Source of the DNA: Phoronis australis
Lineage: Eukaryota > Phoronida > Phoronidae
DNA: 64,000 nt
Reading direction: 5' to 3'
NCBI GenBank assembly: GCA_002633005.1
Contig: NMRA01000840.1
Location: forward strand, 5,410 to 69,409
The position numbers were made by a program, and so were the translations under genes. The notes beneath the pieces were generated by a model. The model was not told where the DNA came from, made no database searches, and saw only the letters and a list, made by a program, of their open reading frames with translations. This document shows positions 11,449 to 22,369 of the stretch, in pieces. Position 1 is the first letter of the stretch. Every line of letters starts with the position of its first letter.

Positions 11449-12493
11449 CACTGCGCTAACCATAATGTGCACGAGCACAAAATGATAGAGCACTTATCTT
11501 TTTTCTCTCAAAAGTAGAATGAATAAGACGTGCCAAAAATAAGTTGGACTTCGAGTACAAAGACTAGACCCTGGACCTTAATTCACCTCTCAACTAATGG
11601 AGGAAGAAAAACGCAGTGCATGTATGATTGAATGCCCTCAGAATTACGTCTAGTCTGTGAGGGAAGAAAAAAGTGCATGAGGGGAATCATGCAATAGAAG
11701 CACCCCACTAGCTGGAGGGGCCCCGCACTGCAGCCACGCCCCCTGTTCATTACAGCCCCCACCCTCTTGCTAACAATTTTTTGTGTAGCCCCCTGTTGAA
11801 TAGGTGTGGCTGTGCCAGTGAGTAAGGCTCAAATAGTTTGCTAAACAGTTTATTTGCTCATCAGTTCAATTAAATGAATCCAAATCTGTTATCTGAGTCT
11901 GTTTCATGAAAATGAGTTGAGACTCAGGACAGAAATTTCTTTTGCGCTCTTACTTCACAATTGCTGAATAAAAGTTTAGGCAAGTGTTCATGACCACATC
12001 ACTGTCTTGCAATAGCAAATTATCTCAGTAACTAGCAGTGAGTTGTATATTCTCAGATGCTAAATGCTCATCTGCGGGAGTGAGAGTTAATCATTTTTCT
12101 GAGATTGTAAGGAACGTAACACCAAATTTATGTCCAAGTCTTAAAGCCTAACTTCATCAGAATTTTATTATTTTAGATGTATTGGGCTAACCAGATAGCC
12201 CTAATAAAATAAGAAAACGAGTTCAATCACACAAATTTAAGCCTTTCAAATGATAGGTGAAGCTGCCTTTTCGTGCCATGTTGCATCACCGTGAGATCTC
12301 AGCACAAACCACAACAGTTGTATTGAATAGGGGTCTGAATAGAACACCATTGCGTTTGTGTGTTATTCGCAGTTGTTTGTATTAAAAGGTGATTCTCGCG
12401 GTGACGTAGACATAAGCAAGCCAATACACCTAACAGTCCGTTACATTTGGCAATTTATGGCACTAGTTGGCTCAGAGCGATGCTCTTAATATA
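11449..12493. other. Intergenic, no gene seen
   Basis: AT-rich sequence with a short C-rich patch at 11700-11770. No open frame of interest and no RNA gene recognised. Confidence 0.4.
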
Positions 12494-12914
12494 CTGTAGG
12501 AACCCAATTTACAGGTGTTACCGTTGAAGATAGGCTTAAAGCCATTTTTTATGAAACAGACCACAGGTTATAATCAAAAATGAAGAATTGAAAACCAGAT
12601 AACTTTATAATTGCAAAAATGAAAAAGACTTATAGTTACTTAAACCCATCAAAAAGAGGCGCAGTCCCAAGAAATACTACTGTATGTAACATAGAAAAGT
12701 AGGACTGTAGGAACCCGATTTACAGGTGTTACCGTTGAAGATAGGCTTAAAGCCATTTTTTTATGAAACAGACCACAGGTTATAATCAAAAATGAAGAAT
12801 TGAAAACCAGATAACTTTATAATTGCAAAAATGAAAAAGACTTATAGTTACTTAAATCCATCAAAAAGAGGCGTAGTCCCAAGAAATACTACTGTATGTA
12901 ACATAGAAAAGTAA
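12494..12914. repeat. 221-bp direct tandem duplication
   Basis: Unit 1 (12494-12714) and unit 2 (12715-12914) both begin 'ctgtaggaaccc' and are nearly identical apart from a few substitutions. This indicates a recent tandem duplication. No coding content. Confidence 0.85.
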
Positions 12915-13140
12915 CGGTTATCGTCCAACTGAGGTCCAAACAAAATAATTATCTACATTCCAAACAATGACCCTGTAGATGGCTTCATCCAAGTACATTA
13001 AATGTAGACACAGTTAATAGTTCTTTCAATATAATAACAAAAATAACAATTACACTACAACAAACAAGAGCAACACGTAGCATTGAAATGCGCCCGCAAA
13101 TGGTGTGCTTTTAGGGTTGTTTGTTTGTATCATCGAAATG

Positions 13141-14060
13141 GACACTAGATGGCGGAAAATACATCGAATCTGTCTGAAAACCAGAAAATGTCATTTCTTT
13201 AAAAGAAAGCCATTCACCAAATTACATTAAAATTTGTTGAAGAACTTCAGAGAAACAGAGGAAAACAAAAAAAATGAAATTGCCACTAGGGGGGCACAGT
13301 GTTCATCAGATACGTCTAAAAGTCGTCTTCTCTTGTTAACTTGATATAAACTCACGTGCTAAATTTAATAAAGATCCTGCAGAGGGCTTAGGAGATACAG
13401 GTATGGGTGCAAAAAAAAACCACCACTAGGAGGCGCCACAGAACTCAGTCATCGGAAAATCATCGTCAACTGTCTCCTTCACAGAAAGAACATACATGCC
13501 AACTTTCACAATCATCCTTAGAGTGGTTTGGTTGACAGAGGGACGACGCCAAAAAACAGACGTAAAAAACTAAAACTGCCATTAGGGGGCATACCGGTAC
13601 ACCGATCTGTCCGAAAGTCATCGTTGTCCATTGTCAACATCATATAAATACATTTGGTCAATTTAATAAAGATCCTGTAGAATGTTAAGGAGATACAGCC
13701 ATGGGGGCAAAAACAAACAAAGCTGCCACAAGGAGGTGCCACAGTAGTCGAAGTTGGAAAATTATCGTCAACCATCTTCCTCACAATAAGAACACACATG
13801 CCAATTTTCACAAACATTCTTCAAGTGGTTTGGTTGTTAGAGGGGTAGACGCCAAAAAACGACTCAAGAACAGTAAAAATGGCCACTAGATGGCGCAAAA
13901 TACCTCGAATCCATCCGAAAACGAGAGGATAGCGTCACCTCTTTAATAGATGCCTATGTGCCAAATTTCACGAAAATCGGTTGAGGATAATTGAAGATAC
14001 AGAGGCAAACGTAAAAAACTAAAATTGCCATAAGGGGCACGGTGGTATTCGGGTCAGTCT
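13141..14060 (+). repeat. ~150-bp tandem array with CTCF-like cores
   Basis: The core 'CACTAG' or a variant, within a 'gCCACTAGrkGGCgc' context, occurs at 13143, 13284, 13434, 13580, 13727, 13884 and 14039, spaced 141-157 bp. Between the cores other words recur ('aataaagatcctg', 'ggagatacag', 'cgtaaaaaacta'), giving a higher-order period of about 300 or 740 bp. The copy at 13882 matches the bilaterian CTCF consensus at almost every position. It lies between the 3' ends of ZNF-1 and ZNF-2. Binding is inferred. Confidence 0.7.
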
Positions 14061-14553
14061 GAAACTAGTCGTCCTCTGTCGTCAACCCCATACAAACAAA
14101 CTTGCCAAATTTCAATAAGATCCTGCAAGGGGTTTAGGAGATACACCCACAGACGCCCGGATGCCCAGATAGAGATGACGGCGATATGCGATCACACATA
14201 AATATGTGGGCGCATAAAAAGCAATAAAAGTAGAACCACAGGGATAAACACTCATGTTTGCCCAGGACACATTAAATTAAAAATCTCAATAACCGAGCAT
14301 GGACCCTAAAAAGCAAAGGTTTTAATAAGACAGGGTGGGTATTTATGCCGCAGACTCTTGACAAATGACCAGTGTCAGTTGTGTAATCCAAGCATTCAAC
14401 AATTTTTTAAACAATTAAGGATGAGTGCTTGACTAGGACAAGTATTAGAGAACTTAATGAGCGAGTAACTCTCTAAGACACTTCAGCATGACTTCTGTGA
14501 CAAATGACATTTTGCCTTGACACCGACTGAGGAAGACGTAGCTATGATACATG
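14061..14553. other. ZNF-2 3' flank
   Basis: The tail of the tandem array ends at about 14215 ('acgcccggatgcccag', 'tatgtgggcgcataaaaag'). Minus-strand ATTAAA-like words near 14320 may serve ZNF-2. No gene seen. Confidence 0.4.
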
Positions 14554-15867
14554 CTAATACTGCTGATGCGGGAAGTTATTACGCATAGGTGGCGCACTGG
14601 TCAATAAGTGATAGGGTGACAGTCCCATTTGTACTGTATTTACCATCAAGTTACCTTCAAGTTGCATCATATCCCCAGGAGGTGCTAGCACAGCAGGGCC
14701 ATCTTGTGGCCAATTATTTTTTTGATTCTCATGGATTTTCACATGCTTTGAGAGGCTACGGTTGTCCGCGTACCTCTTAGAACACACAGGGCACTCATAC
14801 ACACTACCTGAATGACTGCGTATGTGCGCCTTGAGATTGTCTTTACGTTTATATGATTTGCCACAGGTTGAGCACTGGTGCGGTTTTTCAGCCAAGTGTG
14901 AGGCCTCGTGCCTTCTGCACTTATGCCTATGTGAAGTTCTGTAGTCGCAGACGGAACATTTATAGGGCTTGTTGTCCGCGTGAGCCATTGCATGCGTCGA
15001 CAGCACTGACTTTGTTCGAAAAGCTTTGCCGCACTGATCACAAATGAACGGCTTTTCACCAGTATGCCACATAATGTGTTCATCGAGTGACTTTTTAGTG
15101 ATGAACCGTTTGTCACAGCGTTGACATGGGAACGGACGCTCGCCTCTGTGAATACGCATGTGATTTTCCAAATTCCTCTTCTCCACGAAACTCGATCCAC
15201 ACGTTGTACACATGAATGGTTTCAGGCCAAGGTGAGTCTTGGAGTGTCTGCTCAACGCACTGCTGCTAATGAATGCTTTCCCACAGTCTTTACACAGATA
15301 AGGCTTAACTCCTGTGTGGGTGCGCTCGTGTGCTGTCAAATCAGATTTTGATGTAAAGCTCTTATGGCAATGACAACACTTATGCGAGCGCGTACGATGC
15401 AATCTGTTATAATGCAGTTTCAGATCCTTTGGATTCGTGAACTGCTCTCCGCACGTCTTGCACAAGTGTGTTGTGTTTTCGTTGTGTTTACTCAAATGTT
15501 TCGTCAGGTGGTAGTGATAGTGAAACTTTCTGTCACAATGAGGGCACGCGTGAGACTTTTCCAACTGTTTGTTATGAGTCTGCATGTGACGAAGAAGGCG
15601 ATGTGACCCCAAGATAACCTTGGAACAAACTGTGCATTGAACAGATGTACTTGTGGACTTAGTGTTTACTTCTGCCTTTGTTTCATTTATAATCACTGAT
15701 TTCGGTTTGACTTTGTCAACACTTTCATTCCTCGTTTCCATCTTGGAATCATCTGCATTGACTGCTAAGTGTTCGTCTTCTTCACAGAAGGAGTCGCTGT
15801 CATCCACTCCATCTTGTGCCTCATGGCTGAAGTCCACACTTTCAATTTTTTCAGCATCATCCACTTC
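14554..15867 (-). CDS. ZNF-2 exon 2: acidic linker and 11 C2H2 fingers
   Basis: The acceptor ctttgtttcag|gaagtg opens phase 0. The exon encodes 437 residues to the stop: acidic 'EVDDAEKIESVDFS...', a Lys-rich stretch, eleven fingers (first CTVC, last CPVC) and a tail of about 60 residues. Confidence 0.9.
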   Translation of the reverse strand, partial: EVDDAEKIESVDFSHEAQDGVDDSDSFCEEDEHLAVNADDSKMETRNESVDKVKPKSVIINETKAEVNTKSTSTSVQCTVCSKVILGSHRLLRHMQTHNKQLEKSHACPHCDRKFHYHYHLTKHLSKHNENTTHLCKTCGEQFTNPKDLKLHYNRLHRTRSHKCCHCHKSFTSKSDLTAHERTHTGVKPYLCKDCGKAFISSSALSRHSKTHLGLKPFMCTTCGSSFVEKRNLENHMRIHRGERPFPCQRCDKRFITKKSLDEHIMWHTGEKPFICDQCGKAFRTKSVLSTHAMAHADNKPYKCSVCDYRTSHRHKCRRHEASHLAEKPHQCSTCGKSYKRKDNLKAHIRSHSGSVYECPVCSKRYADNRSLSKHVKIHENQKNNWPQDGPAVLAPPGDMMQLEGNLMVNTVQMGLSPYHLLTSAPPMRNNFPHQQY

Positions 15868-17288
15868 CTGAAACAAAGAAAATTTATGAGTGTAAAGACT
15901 AATTAACATAGGACCTCACCAACAGGTGATTTAGCCAAATATCTACTAAGTTGTACATTTTCTGAAAGTAGAAAGTTTGTAGAATTTGATTTTTGTTTGT
16001 TTACCAATCAGTCATTAACTGTGTCCCGTACCCAAGAGCTAACTTAGCAAGATGTGCCTTTGTTTGGGTAGCTGTAACCATAGACTATAATACATTGACC
16101 GCCAACTCCGTATATATTCAATGGACAAAATCTGTGCTCTTGCAGAAGCTAGCCCTGACATCATTATTCCCTGGTGACACCTGGACAAATTGGCAATTTT
16201 TATTTCCGGCAAGTATGTCGTCTGCTAATTATGGTCAGCTGTTGTGTCGTCACAATACACTAACCGGAAACTGAAGTAGATAATTTGGGAGTGTGGCACC
16301 TCCTCTAGGCTAGTACGCAAGAAAATGTCGGAGTTGCGAATCTGTTGTCTATAATATATGCTGTAACAGAGAAACAAATTCAGTGAGCGGACATTTTTTG
16401 AAAAAACATATAAGTGACTAAAATACAGAACATGAACAAAAAATAACGACCACACTTGTTAGGGAACTCTCTCAATCATGCACGGCCGAATTGAATCATG
16501 TAAAAGTCAAGTAAACAGATAGGTCTTCAATGGGAAACCGTTTTCCCTGAATTAATCATGGTGGAGTACTGCACTCTGGCTATGCGCACACCCAGCCTTT
16601 AATATGGGAGGTTTTGAATTTCCGAAGATGTGGACCTTTTACCAACAAAAGAGCTGAAGAACTAAAAAAAAGAACGCAGCACCATGTCCAGAGATGTGAA
16701 TTGTGCATTTGCGTCTTTTCAGTGGACTTTTTTCTCGTCTTACCGGACTTTTTGTTTTTCTGAGGTGGACCTTTTTGTCCAATTCGCTAATGGGGGGGGG
16801 GCTCGTTCGNNNNNNNNNNNNNCCCCCCCCCCCTGGGTGCGCGCATGTCTGGCTGATAGATTCTGTCGTTGTTGCGCACTTACGCCAGGTAACGCAAATG
16901 GTACGATGGCGTGAGAGTTCACCAACTAAATGCTTCCCGTGCTTGCTGTACCCGTGGGCACGTGGAATTTTCCACCTTGGCACCCTATGAGTGACATGGT
17001 CTATGGTCAGCCAGTGGTCTCAACAACAAAGCCGTATTGGAATTAAATGCATAGAAAATCCAAACACACCTGCTTTTCCATTAAGTCGGCTTCTAACGTG
17101 GCTTTGATCTTTTCAATCTCGTTTTCTGTTATTCTTGTGATAGCTTCCTTCAGCTTCGGTGAACCGACAAAAACGAGAGTTCCTCGTTCGCTGCACCATT
17201 TGACGAGAACAGCTTGATCAGTCGTTTTGCTGAGGTACTTACGTAAATACATACTTAGTTGCCTCCAGCTTGTCAGCTCCCTTGCCAT
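14554..17288 (-). CDS. ZNF-2: multi-C2H2 zinc-finger protein
   Basis: Predicted nuclear DNA-binding protein of 510 aa from exons 17288-17070 and 15867-14554, joined in phase 0 (AAGCAG|GTGTGT to tttgtttcag|GAAGTG). Residues 1-73 are the N-terminal module shared with ZNF-1. A Ser/Asp/Glu-rich linker follows, then 11 C2H2 fingers at about 149-450 with intact ligands and several TGEKPF-type linkers. The finger order near the end (YKC..RRKCRRHE-type, then HxC..NLxxH) parallels ZNF-1, so the two are convergent tandem paralogues. A short Pro/Met/Gln-rich tail lacks the ZNF-1 repeats. The ATG at 17288 is preceded by an in-frame TAG, which supports the start. The target is unknown. Confidence 0.85.
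16582..16846 (-). mobile_element. MITE-like element B, copy 2
   Basis: The ends 'atgcgcacacccag' and 'ctgggtgcgcgcat' are inverted repeats, and 'tctggct' flanks both sides (16575-16581 and 16848-16854) as a probable target-site duplication. The interior is related to 2158-2425 in reverse orientation. A G-run, 13 N and a C-run sit near the right end, where assembly failed. Perhaps hAT-like from the 7-8 bp duplication; no transposase. Confidence 0.65.
16810..16822. other. Assembly gap (13 N) between G-run and C-run
   Basis: The gap is flanked by a run of about ten G and a run of about eleven C, consistent with an unsequenced G/C hairpin. Confidence 0.95.
17070..17288 (-). CDS. ZNF-2 exon 1: shared N-terminal module
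   Basis: Encodes 73 residues, starting MARELTSW, with 'YLRKYLSK', 'VLVKWC', 'LVFVGSPKLKEAI' and a charged, probably coiled end. The equivalent positions of ZNF-1 exon 1 share W, Y, 'VL(L/V)KW' and 'GSP(K/Q)LK'. Not recognised as a named domain. It ends in phase 0. Confidence 0.7.
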
Positions 17289-17309
17289 TATTGTTGGCGT
17301 TGTAGTCTA

Positions 17310-17453
17310 CTAGAAGTCGTAAAAAAACAGTTATCAGAATTTCTACATGCGAAGTACGTGGGGCATTTGCAGCGACACCTTGCGAGAGGAAAGAAAAGCT
17401 GTACCTACAGAAATCCTTCAAACGACTAAGCCCAGTTGCCTCCGAGTACTCAC
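17310..17453 (-). other. Probable 5' leader intron of ZNF-2
   Basis: A strong donor GCG|GTGAGT (17453) and an acceptor tacgacttctag (17310) define a 144-nt intron just before the coding exon. The upstream leader exon would run from 17454 into the GC-rich stretch around 17630-17690, a possible promoter. Inferred from motifs. Confidence 0.5.
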
Positions 17454-17629
17454 CGCGGCCAGCGAACTGCCACAGGGAAACGGGGATAAGAGGTTTATGC
17501 CCCTTAGAATTCTTTTGACAGGGGTGCAATTCAATGTGAACTGACTTACGAAGAAATTACCAATGACAACTGGATTTATGCTTTTGAGTCAATAGCCTAA
17601 TGATGGTTACAGACGTACAGTAGGGGCAC

Positions 17630-17700
17630 CGGTGAGTCCCGGCCGGGGGCCGCCGCCGGAGTGCCGGCAGCTAGCCAACGATGCCAGCAAAGCTGACAGG
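17630..17700. promoter_or_regulatory. GC-rich island upstream of ZNF-2
   Basis: 'ggtgagtcccggccggggg' followed by 'ccgccgccggagtgccggc' is a small CpG-rich patch in AT-rich surroundings, about 350-400 bp upstream of the ZNF-2 ATG on the minus strand. A promoter role is inference. Confidence 0.3.
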
Positions 17701-19322
17701 CTCATAGAGTATTCTATTGTCATCAGAAAAGGGAATGAAAAGACCTGTCAGTACTTCAGGGGCTTCTCATGACGAGTTTTCGCCTGGTCCAAAAATCTTC
17801 AGACCCCGTATCATTGATCGAATGTCTATAACTACAATAAGCACCGGGCTAATTGCTGACAGACAGATCAGTCCCATACTTCAATTTAACCACACATGAA
17901 CGGATGGAACCGACTACTTTTGACCAGCTGCATCAGCTTAATAAACAGTTTGAGGGATACAAATCAAAAGGGCAGTTTATAACCAAGCTTACTGTGTAAA
18001 TGCGAAGATGCACCGGGGATCAGTTATATCGATAAACCAGTGAGACAACTGAAAACACGGAATACCATTAACATATACTCAAATCGCATTATTATTTATA
18101 CAGATGTTAAATAAAGAATTGCACAACGTCAGTGGAAAAAATTCAAAACCTACAGATCAAATCAGGAATCAGGAAAGTCCAACTTGAAGAAATGACAGTA
18201 AAATCAAACTTACCGCTTGTAGCTCTAACAACTAAGCTTGTATAAAATAAACAATCTCCGTTTCTTCATAACATTTTATACAAGAAATAGTGGCGAGCAA
18301 CTAACGAGACACAATTGGAACCAAAGTTTCAGGAACTGAATAGCCTACATTGTAAAACTTTAACCTCATCAGAGGTAATTGCAAACAACGATAAAATTAA
18401 CTTGGATGCAGAATAACGGTAGTTGTATTTCACTTATTTAATTAGAAGTATAGTGGTGTAGAACAGAGCATGACAAATTGATGTAGAATAGGAAATGATG
18501 TGCTGTACACACACTGTTGGATGCACACGTATTTTAGCACAGTCAATGGAAGTTCAGTAGACCCAATTTTCAACTGAAAATGCCATTAATCTTTCGGGCC
18601 AAATGAGTATTGGAATTATTTTTGAATTTTCACTTGCTTTCTTAAATAAGCACATTCATTCACTGGGTGATGCTGCAGTTATAAGAATATTTCCAATCAC
18701 ACACAGTCAACAACGCTAATTTTTCTTTTTAATGTGTAAATGCTTAAAAAATATACAAAAAATAGCTTAGCCCATATGAACGAAATTCTGTAGGCCTTCG
18801 TGAGGTGTCAATTTCTGCTCAATTTGACAGTCTGACTTAGGCTAGAAAGCAAGTACAATATTATTTTTATCCATACTCCCTGTAAATCAATACTGTAAAT
18901 GTCGGGTAAACTGATGAATTGAGTGAATGTCCTTAATATTTTCTGTAGAAAAACAAAGCAACTTAATAAAAACAACAGATGGCTAAATGAGCTACACAGT
19001 GACTGCAATCAGAATACATCATTTGAAATGAGAGATCAGAGTGATGGGTAACAGCAGTGTTCAATGTAAATTATAGTGTTAGTAGAATGAGTACATACAC
19101 ACCGTACACACATGTCAGAATGACTGCACAAGAAAATAATTGTACAAGAAATACAAGTCATGTAAACGGGAATAGATGAAATGTGCTTTAAAAGACCTCG
19201 CTTTCATTCTGCGACACTTTATTGAATCGAAATCACTTGTGCCCTGACATACAGAAAGCAACTACCACTGTTTCTTCCTGTCGCTTGCAAGCAATGCTTC
19301 TTCGAATGGGCAATGTGTCAAA
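17701..19322. other. Intergenic, no gene seen
   Basis: AT-rich non-coding sequence. The short frames at 17717-17899 and 18808-19008 are unsupported. Confidence 0.45.
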
Positions 19323-19382
19323 GTCGTAGACTAAGAAGGTCACCCGACCAAGTTCGGTCGGATGACCTACTTGGTCTACGAC
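19323..19382. repeat. 27-bp inverted repeat with 6-nt loop (hairpin)
   Basis: Arms 19323-19349 and 19356-19382 (starting gtcgtaga, ending tctacgac) pair at 24 positions plus one G-U wobble when transcribed from the plus strand, with two mismatches and loop aagttc. The length and internal mismatches resemble a pre-miRNA stem, but the arm is short and no mature product can be assigned. Confidence 0.75.
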
Positions 19383-20870
19383 ATCAACATGTTTACTGCA
19401 GAGAAGAGCAGTACTGACATCACATTGATAGTCAGGCTGGATGGGCCATAGAAGTTACTCGACAGAAAACAAAGCAAGTTGACAGAAACATGTCTGAAAT
19501 GTTTTGCTGTGCTAACATAACAGTAAATCCAAAGTGAAAAGTTATCCGATTAAGAGACAACTTAGTAAACTAACCCAATTTGAAAATCATTCCTGGCACC
19601 CAACACAGGGTCTGAGTGATTTTTTAGCGATGACAAGCAGACAAATAGACCAAAACAAAGCCAAACAAATGAACAATTATGAAAAAATTACAGTATTATG
19701 GTAATGCACAAGTTTGATGAAAATGCAGAAAAATCTGACCTATATATGACTTTACGTCCGAATAATCGAGGAACTTATTTTGCGCTTGAATAATCTGAGT
19801 TGTTCACGTTTCATAGAGAGTGGAGTATTCTTTTTCTTCAACAACAATATATTTAACTGTCGCCTGTACATAATTAATTTTTTGTTCTCATTATTCATAA
19901 GATGATAAATTGTTACGCAGTTAGAATTTTGACCTTTCCTTTCTGTTTCAAGTCCATTCAGTGAATTTTACTAGTGGAACGAAAATTTTCCCGTAGCCAA
20001 ATTGTTTTCATTTATAGAAAGCTCTTCAGAAACTTCGGAGTTCAGGTTTTTTCAGAGAAATGTAGCTTTTCAGATTTTAGGCGTGTTCCCTACATCGTAC
20101 AACAGAATCTAAAAAAAAAGTGTAGGAAACAACCAGCTGACCACCTGGGACTGCCACTTTTAAGGCCAGGGGATACTTTGATTTGCTGTTATAAGAATCA
20201 AACAAAAGTGCGATTTTGTAGCTGATCAAGACTTAGTGAGAGAGGATATACTTCCGAAGTTTAGGAGTTTGCCACCATTTCTTGTCGGACCTCATTTTGC
20301 GTTACTTTTTTGCCATCATCTGATCCTCTTCTCTGTTAGTGAGTGTCTAGAAATCCGCGCGTGAACCTCTGAGTGGACACACTGATAGCTCGATCCGCGG
20401 GAATGATGAGGGCCGGGTCCGTCTGCCGTCTCATTCGCGTAAGGGGCCACGACTAAGCTGACTCCAGCGTATACCCGGCCATGTCACTTTTTGAGTTTGT
20501 AGTTGTTTTACGAGTTTGAAGAGCAAGCTAAATCTAAAATGCCTGGTGTAAACGACGATGAACTTGAGCTGCACCGAAACGAAGGACACGGAAAAAGCAA
20601 CCTCATGACGAAGACAATAACAGAGATATAACAAGAAAGATTATTTTCACGGCGTGACAATTGTGGACTCTGCGCGTGCTTATTATTAAAATAGTTATGG
20701 GAAGTTACTGACAGCAACCCGTTTACCAATATGAAAAGGAGTCTGATTCTTTAAAATTGTAGCGGAAATTACATGTTAATATTTTGATGACCTTTCCACT
20801 ATAATTGACCTCTTCCGGTGCATTATGAGCTACGATGAAGGAATAACTGTGAACTCGATTAAAAGTGTGG
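19383..20870. other. Intergenic, no gene seen
   Basis: AT-rich non-coding sequence. The short frames at 19974-20225 and 20431-20729 have no recognisable content. The end (20790-20830, 'gacctcttccggtgcatta') already resembles words of the tandem array right of the transposon. Confidence 0.4.
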
Positions 20871-21193
20871 TTAAAGGCGAAGGCAACCTTTTTCGAGCAA
20901 AAATAAGGTTCGTTGATTATTCCAGGTACATGTTTCTATAAATTATAGCTTTTCGTAATTTAATTAATTACTCGTCCTCTACTCCGGAAGTGACGTTTTG
21001 GGAGGCAAGAATTTCGCGCCAATTTGGTTCTGTGTGAGTTTACTGTGAGGATTTGTACTACTTTTGTTGTCGTGCTGTTTTTTATAAATTGTCGTCACCA
21101 CTTCCCATCGAGGAGTATTTTACGACAAGCTAGGTTGTTAGAGAACTCAATTACGTTGGATTTAGGGGTTGTCTGGTTTGTGTTAATCTGAAA

Positions 21194-21373
21194 ATGGCTA
21201 GAGTCGGCGACCCATATCAGAGTGACAGTAGAGAAGTGATGCGTGTGAGTAACGGAGATATTGTTCATAGCAGTGGTGACGAGGAATTTTTTCACGAACA
21301 GTCAGTGGGTGGGTATATGTTTGAGCCCGAGTATAATGATCAGACAGAGTACCCACAGGCACCTTCTAGATAG
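21194..21373 (+). pseudogene. Inward-reading 59-codon frame in transposon
   Basis: It starts MARVGDPYQSD and includes 'GYMFEPEY', followed by a stop. The acidic, Ser-rich start with a FEPE-type motif recalls N-termini of P2X7-like C-terminal-domain proteins that are abundant in invertebrate genomes. That resemblance is weak and from memory. The frame is short and truncated by the stop at 21371. Confidence 0.35.
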
Positions 21374-21692
21374 CTACAATGCTTCAGACAAGTCCGCAAT
21401 AAACTTATCGAAGTTTGGTTCACCGATCTTTTCATTGGACGACGAATTGTCCTCTTCACTGGGTATCGAACTGGGCCTGTATACTCCCACTACTCAACAT
21501 CGCTGCAGAGCTGCTTACAGGCTCTGGGCTAGAGACAACAGCGCAGGGCGAATCACTGCTAGTTCCCGGAATTGTATGCTCTGGGGGCCAGTAGTAGGTT
21601 CGGAGGCAACGGTGACAGTAGTTGAAGTGCCCCCAGTCACTGTAGTGGCCATAGCTCGAGAGGCTTCTCGCTTCAAAAACGCACTTCTCGCT

Positions 21693-22030
21693 TCAAAAAC
21701 GCACTTCCCGGGAGTGGCGACAGGCACTGCCAGGAATCAACAGCGACGGTATGGCACACTTCTTCACGCGTTGTTTCACAGGGACCTTCGTCAATTTAGC
21801 GTACATATCTCTGTCGTAATCTGACGACAACAAATGCTTGCCACACACTCGGTAACCCTCTACTGCTTTAAACGCTGCGTTGACGGGTAACGGTGCGTTA
21901 CCCGAACGAGCCACGTACTGACAGCGAAGTGTGTCATCCTCCGGAAAACGATGGAAAGCCGAATTCCCAAAACGCGCTTGAGACGACAATGAGTACATCC
22001 CGGTACGCAGCAACAGTGGGGCAGATTGAC
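21693..22030 (-). pseudogene. Frameshifted THAP zinc-finger remnant
   Basis: The N-terminal part 'CCVPGCTH' lies in one frame (about 22016-21966). After a one-base shift, 'FHRFPEDD', 'RCQYVARSGN' and 'YRVCGKH' continue in the other frame down to about 21820. Together they match the C2-C-H plan of THAP domains (C-x2-4-C, then C-x2-H). The shift means no intact domain is encoded. It is the only trace of a transposase in the element. Confidence 0.65.
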
Positions 22031-22369
22031 TGACTCGCAAACAAAAACAAACAACGACCGAACACATCCGACAACTAAGGTACAACAATGACTGGCTCTA
22101 CAGCTCTCACAGTCAGACCATATGAACAGAAATTGGTGCGAAATTCTTGCCTCCCAAAACGTCACTACCGTGGCAGAGGATGGGTAATTAATTAAATTAC
22201 AAAAAGCTGTAATAAGTGAAAAAGATGTCTAGGATAATCAAAGAACCTTATTTTTGCTGAAAATGACATGGAAAAAGGTTGCCTCGTTCACCTTTAATGC
22301 TAAGAATCACAGACGTTTTACTTTAAGCACTTCAGAATACAAGATGAATGAATTGGTCAAACTTTCAGA

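Larger units (their letters stand above)
15868..17069 (-). other. ZNF-2 intron with MITE-like insertion
   Basis: A 1202-nt intron (gtgtgt...ttcag) in the minus orientation. It contains element B copy 2 (16582-16846) and a 13-N gap. Confidence 0.7.
20871..22297. mobile_element. DNA transposon remnant with long TIRs and THAP domain
   Basis: Left end 20871-21055 and right end 22104-22297 are imperfect inverted repeats of about 180 bp sharing 'ggcaacctttttc', 'aaaataaggttc', 'taatttaattaatta' and 'gtgacgttttgggaggcaag'. Both begin TTAAAGG, so a TTAA target duplication is possible. Inside, a minus-strand broken THAP zinc-finger frame and a plus-strand 59-codon frame read inward from opposite ends. 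P-element-type transposases carry an N-terminal THAP domain, but no catalytic domain remains here. Confidence 0.7.

Noticed and set aside
21261-21824. 187-codon plus-strand frame as a gene.
   Set aside because: It lies inside the transposon remnant, overlaps the THAP frame on the other strand and resembles nothing; the meaningful plus-strand frame there is 21194-21373.
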